A stretch of 64,000 nucleotides of DNA. Source: UMGS1002 sp964570825 (lineage in GTDB: Bacteria; Bacillota; Clostridia; Oscillospirales; CAG-272). Every line of letters begins with the position of its first letter. Positions within the stretch are counted from its first letter, which is position 1. Made by a program: the position numbers and the translations under genes. The stretch covers positions 1 to 64,000 of the forward strand of contig CAZMZJ010000011.1 of the NCBI GenBank assembly GCA_964570825.1, in the 5' to 3' direction. Positions 7,955 through 16,503 of this stretch are shown here, piece after piece. The notes below the pieces were generated by a model that had not been told where the DNA came from, ran no database searches, and saw only the letters and a program-made list of their open reading frames with translations.

Positions 7955-10912
7955 ATGGCTGAAAACAAAAAAGCGGTAAACAATAAAAACTTAAAAGGAC
8001 AGCCTCCGGCTGATAAATCCCCAAACACCGGTTCAAAGGCGCTTTCTGCCGGCAGAAGCGAGCGGAGAACGCCGCGCCGCTCGGGAGAGCCTATTAAAAA
8101 CGCGATTCCGGCAGCGCCGCAGTCGGCTAAATTCATACACCAGCTTTTGCCTTATCTCCTGCTTATGCTGGCCCTTTTTATTGCGGTCAGCTATATTTTC
8201 GTCGCCGCGGACGCCGGAGGAAGCGTCGGCGTTCTGGGCGGCTTTATGAACAACATTTTCTGCGGACTGTTCGGCTGGCCGGCGTATCTTCTGCCTCTCG
8301 TGCTGCTCAACCTCGCGGTGTTCTGGAGAAAATATATTGATATGGAGCTGACAGGGCTCAAAATTTCGCTGTCCTTCCTGATTATGCTCGCAGTGTCGGC
8401 GCTCGTGCATGTCGTGACTATTAACGAAACGGGAAGCATCGGATTTAACATCGGAGATCTGTGGTATAACGGAATTGTCCTGCGCGGGGGCGGCGTCTTC
8501 GGCGGGCTCGCAGGCGAAATCTGCTTCAAGGCACTGGGAATAGTAGGCTCGATGATAATCCTTATCCCGCTGATTTTTATCCTGCTGATGTTCCTTTTCG
8601 GAACCACGCCGCGCGGAATGGGGCTTTACATCGGACGCAAGCTCCGCGATTGGGCGGAGCGGCAGAAGAAAGCACGCGAGGAGGCTGAGGCAAAATTCGC
8701 AGCAAGCGCCTCAAGCACAGCTAACGGCGCGGATACCTCGGAAAAGGACGGCGACAAGACTTCTGAAAGTGCCGCCATGATGGGCGGCGCCGACGGCATA
8801 AAGCTGAGCCGGCGTGAACTGAAAAAGCTTAGAAAAGCCGAGAAAAAGAAACAGAAGGAAATGCTCCGCCGGCATGAGGCGCTCTCGGGCGCCGACGCCG
8901 TACCGCACGATGCGGTGTTCACCGAAGGGCATAAGCCTGTTATGGGAAACAGCGGCGCGGCTCAATCCGAAAACCAGAAAACATCAGATAATATATCCGG
9001 CACTATCGCCGGCGCGGCTGCAGAGAAGCCGGGCGGCAATGGCGATGCCGGCAAGAATATGCCTGCGGATGAAAGCAGATATGCCGGCGGGGCTATTCCG
9101 CTCGGCGCGGCAGAAGACAAAAATTCAGACAAGGGCAAAAAGGATGGGAAAACAACCGAAGTGCTTGAGCCGGTGCGGTCCGGCGGCATCAGCGCCCTGA
9201 CGGAACAGCTTCTGCACGACGAGGATTATAATGACCTCAACGAGCTGCTGAAGGATAATCATAATACAGCTCAAAAAGCCGCGGATGCGGCGTCCGGCGG
9301 TAACGGCAAGGACAAAAACAAGGACAATGACAATATCGACATGGGCCTGATTGTTAATACCGAGGATATCTCAGACCTGATCGAGAGCGACGACATTCCC
9401 CCGACTACCGACGGAAAGCAGCTTACAACTTATATGTTTCCTCCCTTTGACCTGCTTGCCGCCGACACAAACCCGAAGGAGGCCGATTACTCGGAGGAGC
9501 TGAAAGAAAACGCAAAGAAGCTTATGGACACACTCGCAAGCTTCAATGTCAGAATTAAGGAAATCAATTATTCCAGAGGGCCGACAATAACCCGCTACGA
9601 ACTGAAGCCCGATGCCGGCGTTCGCGTGCGCTCTATTGCAAACCTTGTGGACGACATCGCGCTCAGCCTCGCTACCTCCGGAGTGAGAATCGAGGCGCCT
9701 ATTCCGGGCAAGGCGGCGGTGGGCGTCGAGGTGCCGAACCGCAGCCAGGCAACTGTGTATCTGCGCACACTCATCGAGTCCCCGACTTTCGCCGAAACAG
9801 CCAGCAGGCTCGCGGTCTGCCTCGGAATGGACGTCGCCGGCAAGCCCATTTATTTCAATATCGACAAGATGCCTCACCTGCTTATCGCCGGAGCCACCGG
9901 CATGGGAAAGTCGGTCTGCATCAACAGCATTATCGTCAGCATCCTTTACAAGGCAAAGCCCGACGAGGTAAAGCTGATTCTTGTCGACCCCAAAAAGGTC
10001 GAGTTCAATGTTTATAAGGAAATGCCGCATCTGTATGTTCCGGTGGTCAGCGATCCCAAAAAGGCCGCGGGAGTTCTCGCAACGGCCGTCGCCGAGATGG
10101 AGCGCCGCTTTGAGATGATCGAGGACTTAAACGTCCGCGACATTACCAGCTACAACCGCATTGCCGAAACCGACCCCGACATCAAGCCTATGCCACGCAT
10201 CGTGATTATCATCGACGAGCTGGCAGACCTCATGATGACGGCCCCGGACGACGTCGAAACCGCTATATGCCGGCTCGCGCAAAAGGCCAGAGCATCCGGA
10301 ATTCATCTCATTATCGGCACGCAGAGACCGTCTGTCGACGTCATCACCGGCCTTATTAAGGCTAACATCCCGTCGCGTATCGCGTTCACCGTAGCGTCTC
10401 AGGTCGACTCGCGCACTATTCTCGATGTGGCGGGCGCCGAAAAGCTGATAGGACGCGGCGATATGCTCTTCGCACCTGTAGGCGCGGCTAAAGCCATACG
10501 AGTGCAGGGAGCGTATGTCGGCGAGGTCGAGGTCGAAAATATCGTCGAGTACCTCAAGACACACAACAATACCGCTGAGTACGACGACGAATTTGTCAAA
10601 CGGATCGAAGAGGAAGCCGCTAAGTGCGGCAACAAGAAGGGCGCCGGCTCCGCCGCGGCCAATATCGAGGATATCGGCGGCGACGGGAACGACCCGAAGC
10701 TGCGCGAAGCGATTGAGCTTGCAATCGAAACCGGTAAAATTTCCACATCTCTTATGCAGCGCCGGCTTGAGGTGGGCTACGGACGCGCCGCCAAAATCAT
10801 CGACCAGATGGAACAGCTCGGTTATGTCAGCGCCGCAGACGGAAACAAACCCAGAAAGGTGCTCATTACCAAAGAGCAGTTCATGGAGAAGGTTATCAAC
10901 AACAACGTATAG
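7955..10912 (+). CDS. ftsK: DNA translocase FtsK/SpoIIIE
   Basis: Septum-located ATP-driven pump that moves chromosomal DNA through the closing division or sporulation septum. The 985-aa protein has a basic N-terminus, four membrane helices (about residues 50-220), a long low-complexity Ala/Lys/Asp/Gly-rich linker (about 230-470), the alpha-beta motor and a C-terminal gamma winged helix (about 915-975, ending in a typical RRLEVGYGRAAKIIDQME). Walker A is GATGMGKS near residue 646, and Walker B is IIIIDELADLM near 751. The RecA-like fold also carries HLIIGTQRPSVDVITG. A GAAAGGAC ribosome binding site fits the ATG at 7955. Linker length is larger than in B. subtilis SpoIIIE (787 aa). A terminator follows at once. 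Confidence 0.95.
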   Translation: MAENKKAVNNKNLKGQPPADKSPNTGSKALSAGRSERRTPRRSGEPIKNAIPAAPQSAKFIHQLLPYLLLMLALFIAVSYIFVAADAGGSVGVLGGFMNNIFCGLFGWPAYLLPLVLLNLAVFWRKYIDMELTGLKISLSFLIMLAVSALVHVVTINETGSIGFNIGDLWYNGIVLRGGGVFGGLAGEICFKALGIVGSMIILIPLIFILLMFLFGTTPRGMGLYIGRKLRDWAERQKKAREEAEAKFAASASSTANGADTSEKDGDKTSESAAMMGGADGIKLSRRELKKLRKAEKKKQKEMLRRHEALSGADAVPHDAVFTEGHKPVMGNSGAAQSENQKTSDNISGTIAGAAAEKPGGNGDAGKNMPADESRYAGGAIPLGAAEDKNSDKGKKDGKTTEVLEPVRSGGISALTEQLLHDEDYNDLNELLKDNHNTAQKAADAASGGNGKDKNKDNDNIDMGLIVNTEDISDLIESDDIPPTTDGKQLTTYMFPPFDLLAADTNPKEADYSEELKENAKKLMDTLASFNVRIKEINYSRGPTITRYELKPDAGVRVRSIANLVDDIALSLATSGVRIEAPIPGKAAVGVEVPNRSQATVYLRTLIESPTFAETASRLAVCLGMDVAGKPIYFNIDKMPHLLIAGATGMGKSVCINSIIVSILYKAKPDEVKLILVDPKKVEFNVYKEMPHLYVPVVSDPKKAAGVLATAVAEMERRFEMIEDLNVRDITSYNRIAETDPDIKPMPRIVIIIDELADLMMTAPDDVETAICRLAQKARASGIHLIIGTQRPSVDVITGLIKANIPSRIAFTVASQVDSRTILDVAGAEKLIGRGDMLFAPVGAAKAIRVQGAYVGEVEVENIVEYLKTHNNTAEYDDEFVKRIEEEAAKCGNKKGAGSAAANIEDIGGDGNDPKLREAIELAIETGKISTSLMQRRLEVGYGRAAKIIDQMEQLGYVSAADGNKPRKVLITKEQFMEKVINNNV

Positions 10913-10933
10913 TGTATAATTAAGCCTGACAAG

Positions 10934-10966
10934 AAAGCAGCCCGTTTTTTAAGGGCTGCTTTGTGT
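10934..10966 (+). terminator. ftsK terminator
   Basis: Perfect 10-bp stem (10934-10943 with 10953-10962), then a T-rich stretch (TTTGTGTTT). It lies 22 nt past the ftsK stop. Confidence 0.85.
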
Positions 10967-11068
10967 TTGCATATGCGTGCGCATCGGCGTCCGATTGTTA
11001 TCATAGGTTCATTATTGGAATAATAAAAACTGAAACCGCACGATAAATTGGAGAATATTATAATAGTA

Positions 11069-11133
11069 ATTCCGAATATGGAATATTTTATTTCCGAAAA
11101 CCTATTGACAAGCCTTCGGCGCTGCTATATAAT
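11069..11133 (+). promoter_or_regulatory. recA promoter with upstream palindrome
   Basis: TTGACA (11105-11110), 17-nt spacer, TATAAT (11128-11133), 48 nt before the recA start. A palindrome ATTCC-N6-GGAAT lies upstream at 11069-11084 and could be an operator. It is not the Bacillus-type LexA box (GAAC-N4-GTTC) and I found none. Confidence 0.8.
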
Positions 11134-11180
11134 AGAAGTGAAAACAAAACTGATTTAAGAACCGGAAGGCAGATATTTAT

Positions 11181-12308
11181 ATGAAGCAGACGAAAAAAAT
11201 AATATCCCCAGTGGAACAGAAAACCGACAAAAGCGAAAAGCTCAAGGCGCTTGACACGGCGATAGCTCAGCTCGAAAAGGATTTCGGCCAGGGAACCATA
11301 ATGAAGCTGGGCGAGAATACCCATATGGAGGTTCAGGCGGTACACACCGGCTCTATTTCTCTCGATTTCGCGCTCGGCATCGGCGGACTGCCGCGCGGAA
11401 GAATTACCGAAATATTCGGGCCGGAATCGTCAGGCAAAACAACGGTCGCGCTTCATGTGATTGCCGAGGTCCAGAAAATCGGCGGCGAGGCCGCCTTTAT
11501 CGACGCGGAGCACGCGCTCGATCCGGTCTACGCCAAGGCGCTCGGCGTCGATATCAACAACCTGCTTGTTTCACAGCCCGACTGCGGAGAGGACGCGCTC
11601 GAGATAACCGAGGCCCTCGTGCGCTCGGGCGCTGTGGACGTCATTGTCATTGACTCGGTCGCAGCCCTCGTTCCGCGCCAGGAAATCGAGGGGGATATGG
11701 GCGCTTCAACCGTCGGCGTTCAGGCCAGACTTATGTCGCAGGCCATGAGAAAGCTTTCTGCGGTCATTTCAAAGAGCAACTGCATCGTCATCTTCATAAA
11801 CCAGCTGCGCGAGAAGGTCGGCGTCTTCTACGGCAACCCCGAAACAACAACCGGCGGCCGCGCGCTCAAGTTCTATGCCTCGGTGCGTATCGACGTCCGC
11901 AAAACCGACCAGCTCAAGAACGGCAACGAAATATGCGGCAACAGGGTGAAATGCAAGATTGTCAAAAACAAGGTGGCTCCCCCCTTCAGAGTCGCCGAGT
12001 TCGATATCATTTACGGAAAGGGCATCTCGCGCTCCAGCGAAATTTTCGATTACGCGCTTAAACTCGATATTATCAAAAAAAGCGGCTCGTGGTTCTCTTA
12101 TAACGGCGAAAGAATCGGGCAGGGCAAGGATAACGCCAGAAAAACAATCGAGGAAAATCCGGCGCTTATGGACGAGCTCGAAGAAAAAATACGCTCTATG
12201 AGCGACAACGCACAGATTAAAGAAGAATTTGTGCTTGACGAGGAAAACGAGGGTGAAGACGGGGAAGAATTCGAAATAAAACTTAAGAACGGGGAAGATG
12301 CGGAATAA
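11181..12308 (+). CDS. recA: recombinase A
   Basis: Forms ATP-dependent filaments on single-stranded DNA, drives strand exchange and triggers LexA-type self-cleavage. 375 aa. Walker A is GPESSGKT (80-87); the Walker B strand, loop L1 and the L2 region with GGRALKFYASVRIDVR are all present. The C-terminus is strongly acidic, as is normal for RecA, where it tempers DNA binding. GGAAGG precedes the ATG at suitable distance. recX overlaps its 3' end by 11 nt, so the two are cotranscribed and translationally coupled. Confidence 0.98.
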   Translation: MKQTKKIISPVEQKTDKSEKLKALDTAIAQLEKDFGQGTIMKLGENTHMEVQAVHTGSISLDFALGIGGLPRGRITEIFGPESSGKTTVALHVIAEVQKIGGEAAFIDAEHALDPVYAKALGVDINNLLVSQPDCGEDALEITEALVRSGAVDVIVIDSVAALVPRQEIEGDMGASTVGVQARLMSQAMRKLSAVISKSNCIVIFINQLREKVGVFYGNPETTTGGRALKFYASVRIDVRKTDQLKNGNEICGNRVKCKIVKNKVAPPFRVAEFDIIYGKGISRSSEIFDYALKLDIIKKSGSWFSYNGERIGQGKDNARKTIEENPALMDELEEKIRSMSDNAQIKEEFVLDEENEGEDGEEFEIKLKNGEDAE

Positions 12309-12969
12309 ACGGCATATGAAAATTGAGATTGAAAACACCTTGGCGCTCGAGGGCGGAGATGTTTCTGTCAGTCTTGCTTTATGCAGCGCGGAGAACGTTG
12401 AAAAAAAGACTTTTATTATATCGCCTGAGGACTGGCGCGGCCTGCGCCCGAAAAACGGCAGGGAGCTTAACACGGCGGATTATGACGCGCTTGAAGCCGC
12501 GGCCGCTTTCCACAGCGCGCTCCAAAAGGGGCTCGGCCTGCTTTCATACGGCGCAAATTCACACGACGCGATCGAACGCAAGCTGATACGCCGCGGCGTC
12601 GACGCCAAAACAGCTTTGCTTGCCGCCGATTATCTCGGCACTCACGGTTATATAAACGAAAGCTCGGACGCCGACTCGATTATTCAGCAGTGCCTTGCAA
12701 AAGGCTATGGAAAAAGAAGAATCATCCTCAAGCTGAGGGAAAGAGGCTACGGCGGCAGGGTGCTGTCCGAAGCCGAGGAAAAACTGTCGAATGTCGATTT
12801 CGCGGAAAACTGTGCCGGCGTCATCAGAAAAAGGTGCGGAAGGATTCCGCCCGACAGGGAGTCGCGCGACAGAATAGTCGCGGCAATGATAAGATACGGC
12901 TACTGCTTCTCTGAAATCCGCGACGCGGTCAGGCTGCTCGAGAATGAAGAAAGCGAAAAAAGTCAATAA
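12298..12969 (+). CDS. recX: RecX-family regulator of RecA
   Basis: RecX binds RecA filaments and limits their activity. The 223-aa protein (217 aa if the ATG at 12316 is used) has the helical three-repeat RecX build: a repeat with YGANSHDAIERKLIRRGVD (about 82-100), one with AKGYGKRRIILKLRERGY (about 131-148), and a last one near the C-terminus with YGYCFSEIRDAVRLL. The N-terminal 60 residues form the small beta region seen in Firmicute RecX. It overlaps recA. The ATG at 12298 lies directly behind GGGGAAG, so the ATG at 12316 may be the better start. Confidence 0.88.
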   Translation: MRNKRHMKIEIENTLALEGGDVSVSLALCSAENVEKKTFIISPEDWRGLRPKNGRELNTADYDALEAAAAFHSALQKGLGLLSYGANSHDAIERKLIRRGVDAKTALLAADYLGTHGYINESSDADSIIQQCLAKGYGKRRIILKLRERGYGGRVLSEAEEKLSNVDFAENCAGVIRKRCGRIPPDRESRDRIVAAMIRYGYCFSEIRDAVRLLENEESEKSQ

Positions 12970-12970
12970 A

Positions 12971-13018
12971 ATGAAAAAAGCAGAGAAAGCAGAGAAAGCA
13001 GAAAAAGAGAAAAAATAA
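12971..13018 (+). CDS. possible 15-residue Lys/Ala/Glu micro-ORF
   Basis: ATG to TAA, two bases after the recX stop. It encodes only Lys, Ala and Glu after Met, built from tandem copies of a 9-bp unit (GCAGAGAAA). It ends just before the recX terminator. No ribosome binding site of its own is clear; it would need reinitiation after recX. It may be only a tandem repeat. Confidence 0.2.
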   Translation: MKKAEKAEKAEKEKK

Positions 13019-13020
13019 TA

Positions 13021-13051
13021 ATCCAGCCGTATGCAGCGGCTGGATTTTTTA
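13021..13051 (+). terminator. recA-recX terminator
   Basis: Perfect 9-bp stem (13021-13029 with 13037-13045), followed by six Ts. Confidence 0.92.
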
Positions 13052-13068
13052 TATTAAGGAGTATGTCC

Positions 13069-13272
13069 TCATTCCCTCGGAGTGAAAAGCTGACAGCCGA
13101 GGTCGCGGTAACGCTCTATCATATCCCGAAGGCGCGCCGGGGAAATGCCCATCCTCTTGCCGAGACAGTCTATGCAGTAATACTCGGTGATATTATGCCC
13201 GAGAAGCTTGATTGAAAGCCCCTCCTCATCCGGGTGCAGCGGCTTTTTGCAGCAGGTGCAGAAGGTTTTCAT
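13069..13272 (-). CDS. small zinc-ribbon-like protein
   Basis: 67 aa with two Cys pairs, CTCC (residues 5-8) and CIDC (33-36), a spacing expected for one structural zinc site. A helical basic C-terminal part follows (KRMGISPARLRDMIERY). I do not know a characterised member. Its start codon overlaps the stop of the alpha-galactosidase gene by one base (TGATG), so it is translated from the same message, but a functional link to the enzyme is not evident. The zinc fold and basic helix would suit nucleic-acid or protein binding. Confidence 0.7.
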   Translation of the reverse strand: MKTFCTCCKKPLHPDEEGLSIKLLGHNITEYYCIDCLGKRMGISPARLRDMIERYRDLGCQLFTPRE

Positions 13273-14402
13273 CAGACTTTGACCAGCTTTGCACGGAAAG
13301 CACGGCAGCCGTGCGCCGGAACTACAAGCCTCATATCATCACGGCGCAGTCCCATGTCCTCGCCGGTAAGCATATCGTATAGACTGACGGCGACTCCGGA
13401 GGAATACGGTACGCCTATGTCAGGGAACGGGATTTCAAGAGTGTGCGCGGCGTCCTTGAAATTGAAAAATACAAGGGCGAACTCGCCGTTTTCAAGCATT
13501 CTGATGAAAATCGGATAGTCCTTTGTCGTGCCGTTCGCCTGATAGGCCGGACGGCATTCGGCATCCTGATTAAGACGGATAAGCTCTCTGTTCTGGAGCA
13601 GTTTCCTGCTTTCCCCGTCAAGGTTGCGTATGTCGGAGCCTATCATAAGCGGAGAGGAGGCAAGACACCAAAAGACAAACTGGGTGACGTACTCCTCGGG
13701 CTTCGTGCAGTTTTCACGACCGACATTGCCCTTGCCGTGCATTCCGACCGTGAGCATGTCAAGGTCGTTGAAGCAGCCCGCCGCGTTTGCGTTCATGTAC
13801 GGAATCTGCGAGGTTATGATGCTCGCGAATGACTCGTATGTATCAATTATATCCGGTGTAGAACGGTACATATGCGCTCCGATAGAGCGCATCCAGTTCC
13901 ACGGCTCTCCGCGCCCCCAGTTGCAGGCGGAAAAAACAATCTCACGCCCGGTCGAGCGGAGCGCCATGCTCATTGTGAGATAGCGGTTCCTGTTGTCTGC
14001 ATAGTTCGGGAAATTGCAGAAATCGTATTTCAGAAAATCCACGCCCCATTCCGCAAAGGTGCGCGCGTCCTCGTATTCGTGGTCAAAGCTGCTTGCGTAT
14101 CCGGCGCAGGTGCGGACCCCGGCGCAGGAGTATATTCCGAATTTCAGCCCCTTCGAATGAACGTAATCGGCAACGGATTTCATGCCGTGCGGGAATTTTT
14201 CAGGGTCGGGCACAAGCCGCCCGGTCTTGTAGTCGCGGTCGCGGAGAAGCCAGCAGTCGTCTATCACTACATATTCATATCCGGCATCCTGGTATCCGAG
14301 CTCAACCATGGCGTCCGCGGTTTCACGGATGAGTTTATCGTTTATGTCATCGGCAAAGGTGTTCCATGTGTTCCAGCCCATCGGCGGTCTCTGTGCGATC
14401 AT
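13272..14402 (-). CDS. GH27 alpha-galactosidase
   Basis: Retaining glycosidase of family GH27 that removes terminal alpha-1,6-galactose from raffinose-type oligosaccharides or galactomannan. The 376-aa protein opens with PPMGWNTWN, the family signature, followed by VIDDCW (46-51). LKYDFCN (124-130) holds the catalytic nucleophile Asp127, and NDLDMLTVG (212-220) the acid/base Asp. A small beta-sandwich fills the C-terminus. There is no signal peptide, so it acts on imported sugars in the cytoplasm. AGGAGA precedes the ATG. A consensus promoter lies about 80 nt upstream, and three copies of an 8-bp repeat sit between promoter and ribosome binding site. No sugar transporter gene is adjacent. Confidence 0.92.
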   Translation of the reverse strand: MIAQRPPMGWNTWNTFADDINDKLIRETADAMVELGYQDAGYEYVVIDDCWLLRDRDYKTGRLVPDPEKFPHGMKSVADYVHSKGLKFGIYSCAGVRTCAGYASSFDHEYEDARTFAEWGVDFLKYDFCNFPNYADNRNRYLTMSMALRSTGREIVFSACNWGRGEPWNWMRSIGAHMYRSTPDIIDTYESFASIITSQIPYMNANAAGCFNDLDMLTVGMHGKGNVGRENCTKPEEYVTQFVFWCLASSPLMIGSDIRNLDGESRKLLQNRELIRLNQDAECRPAYQANGTTKDYPIFIRMLENGEFALVFFNFKDAAHTLEIPFPDIGVPYSSGVAVSLYDMLTGEDMGLRRDDMRLVVPAHGCRAFRAKLVKV

Positions 14403-14414
14403 ATTAGGTCTCCT

Positions 14415-14438
14415 TTTTACTATTTTACTATTTTACTA
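14415..14438 (-). repeat. 8-bp tandem repeat in the GH27 5'UTR
   Basis: Three perfect copies of TTTTACTA (plus-strand reading), lying directly before the AGGAGA ribosome binding site of the alpha-galactosidase gene. Confidence 0.85.
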
Positions 14439-14476
14439 TTTTGATTTTGCGGCGCAGTAAATTTTTACCTGTGATA

Positions 14477-14505
14477 AGTATATTACGAGGATCGCTTTAT
14501 GTCAA
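14477..14505 (-). promoter_or_regulatory. sigma-A type promoter for the GH27 gene
   Basis: Minus strand: TTGACA (14500-14505), 17-nt spacer, TATACT (14477-14482). Confidence 0.85.
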
Positions 14506-14530
14506 GCGGTTATCGGAATTATAGATAAAA

Positions 14531-14553
14531 GGCTCCGCCGTTCAGGCGGAGCC
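14531..14553 (-). terminator. terminator of the ABC exporter genes
   Basis: Perfect 9-bp GC-rich stem with a 5-base loop, followed on the minus strand by TTTTATC. It starts 7 nt past the permease stop. Confidence 0.85.
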
Positions 14554-14560
14554 ATAAATG

Positions 14561-15361
14561 TCACTTCTGGTCTGAGCTTCTGAAAATAAGCGTTCCGCCG
14601 ACAGTTATGGCGACGATGTACGCTGCCGAGCTTAAAATCGAAATGATAAATATTCCGCCGTCAAAACTGCCGGACGCCGCCGCTGTTATCTGATACGCAG
14701 GGTTGAATTTCAACAGCGTTTCAAGCCAGCCGGGCATATCCGCAATCATCGCCGGAAGACTGCCGAGAACCGACAGCAGCAGCATGGCGGATATCTGCAG
14801 TATTATCGTCATTCCCATACTGCGCGTTACCGCCGCGAAGAACACCGAGAGCGAGGCGGTAAAAGCAAAAATCAGCGTCCCCATGAGAAGAATTTTCAGC
14901 ATAAATATTATTTCGCCGGAATTGATTTCGCTTCCGTAGCCGAGAATAAGGCTGCCGAAAACAAGCGAGAGCAGCGCGTATAGTGCGTACAGAGCGACGC
15001 CGGTCAGAACGGCGGAAACAAAATGGGAAAGGTACACCGAGGATTTGCTGTGCCCGGATATTATTTTGTTTCTGACAGTCCCCGCGGCAAAGTCGCGGCA
15101 GACTATAATCCCGATAAGCACAGGCAGGATAAGCCCGAAATTGTTCGTCAGAGACATCGAGGTGGCGAATATATATTTGCCGCTGATGGAGATGCCTGCC
15201 CCGTATTCTCCGAGTTGCTCAAGGCTTGCCGCCATAAGTGGCTTGAGAAGAGCAAGAATTGCCGGCATCATCAACGAAAATATAATGAGCAGAATAAGAG
15301 CCACAGTAAAAATTACGTCTTTCCTTATGCGGTAGAAATCCGCCGAAAGAAGATTATGCAT
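14561..15361 (-). CDS. ABC-2 type exporter permease
   Basis: 266 aa with six hydrophobic segments: near residues 17-37, 60-85, 105-135, 150-175, 180-200 and 235-258. The loop with CRDFAAGTVRNKIISGHSK (about 88-106) is typical of ABC-2 permeases of the BcrB/lantibiotic-immunity kind. Its start overlaps the ATPase gene upstream by 8 nt, so the two form one transporter. Such pairs often export or give resistance to peptide antibiotics; the substrate is not shown by sequence. Confidence 0.85.
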   Translation of the reverse strand: MHNLLSADFYRIRKDVIFTVALILLIIFSLMMPAILALLKPLMAASLEQLGEYGAGISISGKYIFATSMSLTNNFGLILPVLIGIIVCRDFAAGTVRNKIISGHSKSSVYLSHFVSAVLTGVALYALYALLSLVFGSLILGYGSEINSGEIIFMLKILLMGTLIFAFTASLSVFFAAVTRSMGMTIILQISAMLLLSVLGSLPAMIADMPGWLETLLKFNPAYQITAAASGSFDGGIFIISILSSAAYIVAITVGGTLIFRSSDQK

Positions 15362-16274
15362 GAGAGCCGCCTCCCGTCACTTTGAGATAATAGTCTTCAA
15401 GATTGTCGTCCCTGCTGTTGACGCTTGCGGCGCTGTATCCGCCTGCCTGAAGCCCGGATACAAGAATTCCAACACCGATGTCGTCAAACACGCGCAAAAT
15501 CCTGCCGTTCACAGTACATTCCTTAACGCCGAGCGACTTTTTTACGTATTCCGCCGCGCCGGCCGGGTCGTCAAGCTCTATATCTATGCTTTTCCGGCAT
15601 TCACGGTGCATTTCGTCCGCGGTCAGCTCCTTTACAAGCTTCCCCGCCGTGATAAAGCCGTACTTTGTCGCTACAAGCGAAAGCTCGCGAAGTATGTGGC
15701 TTGAAATTAGGAAGGTTATGCCGCGCTCGCGGTTGAGCTTCAATATCAGCCCGCGGATGTCTATGATTCCCTGATGGTCAAGCCCGTTGAGAGGCTCGTC
15801 AAGTATCATGAATTCGGGCGCGCCGAGAAGTGACATCGCAATTCCAAGGCGCTGCCGCATCCCGAGAGAAAAATTCCCGGCCTTGCGCTTCGTCCCGGCA
15901 ACATCAGAAAGGCCTACGGTAAAGAGCAGCTCGCCGTTGCTTTTGGTGTCAATGCCGAGAATGCGGCACTGCTCGCTCAGGTTCTCGTCGGCCGTCATGT
16001 TGGTGTATATCGCCGGAGCTTCGACTATAGCCGAGATGCGGCGGCGCGCTTTTACAATTTCGGGCGACCTGCCGTCAATACCGAAAAGGGAGTATGTCCC
16101 GGATGTGGGCGACGCAAGTCCGGTCACAAGCCGTATTATCGTGGTCTTCCCCGCGCCGTTTGCTCCCACAAAACCGTATATGTCTTTACGGTTTATCGTC
16201 ATGTTTACTCCGTTTACTGCGGTATTGCTGCCGTATTTCTTAGTCAGTCCGTATGTTCTGAGAATTTCGTCCAT
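15354..16274 (-). CDS. ABC transporter ATP-binding protein (BcrA/CcmA type)
   Basis: 306 aa. Walker A is GANGAGKTT (37-45), the signature is SLGMRQRLG (about 137-145) and Walker B is FMILDEPLNGLD shortly after. The last 80 residues form the extra C-terminal domain seen in ATPases of the bacitracin/lantibiotic-export (BcrA, DrrA) group. It energises the permease encoded immediately downstream with an 8-nt overlap. The ribbon-helix-helix gene ends 9 nt upstream, so these genes may be read on from the SPFH operon. Confidence 0.92.
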   Translation of the reverse strand: MDEILRTYGLTKKYGSNTAVNGVNMTINRKDIYGFVGANGAGKTTIIRLVTGLASPTSGTYSLFGIDGRSPEIVKARRRISAIVEAPAIYTNMTADENLSEQCRILGIDTKSNGELLFTVGLSDVAGTKRKAGNFSLGMRQRLGIAMSLLGAPEFMILDEPLNGLDHQGIIDIRGLILKLNRERGITFLISSHILRELSLVATKYGFITAGKLVKELTADEMHRECRKSIDIELDDPAGAAEYVKKSLGVKECTVNGRILRVFDDIGVGILVSGLQAGGYSAASVNSRDDNLEDYYLKVTGGGSHA

Positions 16275-16283
16275 GAATGCCTT

Positions 16284-16499
16284 TCACTCCTTTGTGTTTT
16301 TACCGATGCCGGGCGGCACGGGGCTGCCGCTTTTATGCCTTTGCCTGACGCATTCTGTCAGCAGATACTCTATCTGCCCGTTGACAGAACGGAAGTCTTC
16401 CTCCGCCCATGCGGTTATTTCGCGCAGAAGAGAGGACGACAGCCGCAGAGGTATCTGCTTCTTGTCCTTGTCGCTTTTTGTTTCTATGCGGTCTGTCAT
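16284..16499 (-). CDS. ribbon-helix-helix (Arc-like) DNA-binding protein
   Basis: 71 aa. The core KQIPLRLSSSLLREITAWAE (about 14-33) fits a beta-strand plus helix of the Arc/MetJ fold, and the second helix follows (SVNGQIEYLLTECVRQR). The tail is polar and Pro/Gly-rich. Small Arc-family proteins of this type commonly sit behind SPFH-domain genes in Clostridia. It starts 4 nt past the SPFH stop and is cotranscribed with it. Three GATATC-centred repeats overlap the operon's -10 element (17526-17556), so I infer that this protein represses its own operon. That is not proven. Confidence 0.75.
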   Translation of the reverse strand: MTDRIETKSDKDKKQIPLRLSSSLLREITAWAEEDFRSVNGQIEYLLTECVRQRHKSGSPVPPGIGKNTKE

Positions 16500-16503
16500 A
16501 ATT

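Noticed and set aside
7605..7979. + strand frame upstream of ftsK
   Set aside because: No ribosome binding site; it spans the ftsK promoter and overlaps the ftsK start in another frame.
11069..11084. LexA operator at recA
   Set aside because: The palindrome ATTCC-N6-GGAAT does not match the GAAC-N4-GTTC consensus of Firmicute LexA.
11769..12473. Minus-strand frame across recA and recX
   Set aside because: Antisense of two conserved genes, no start signal.
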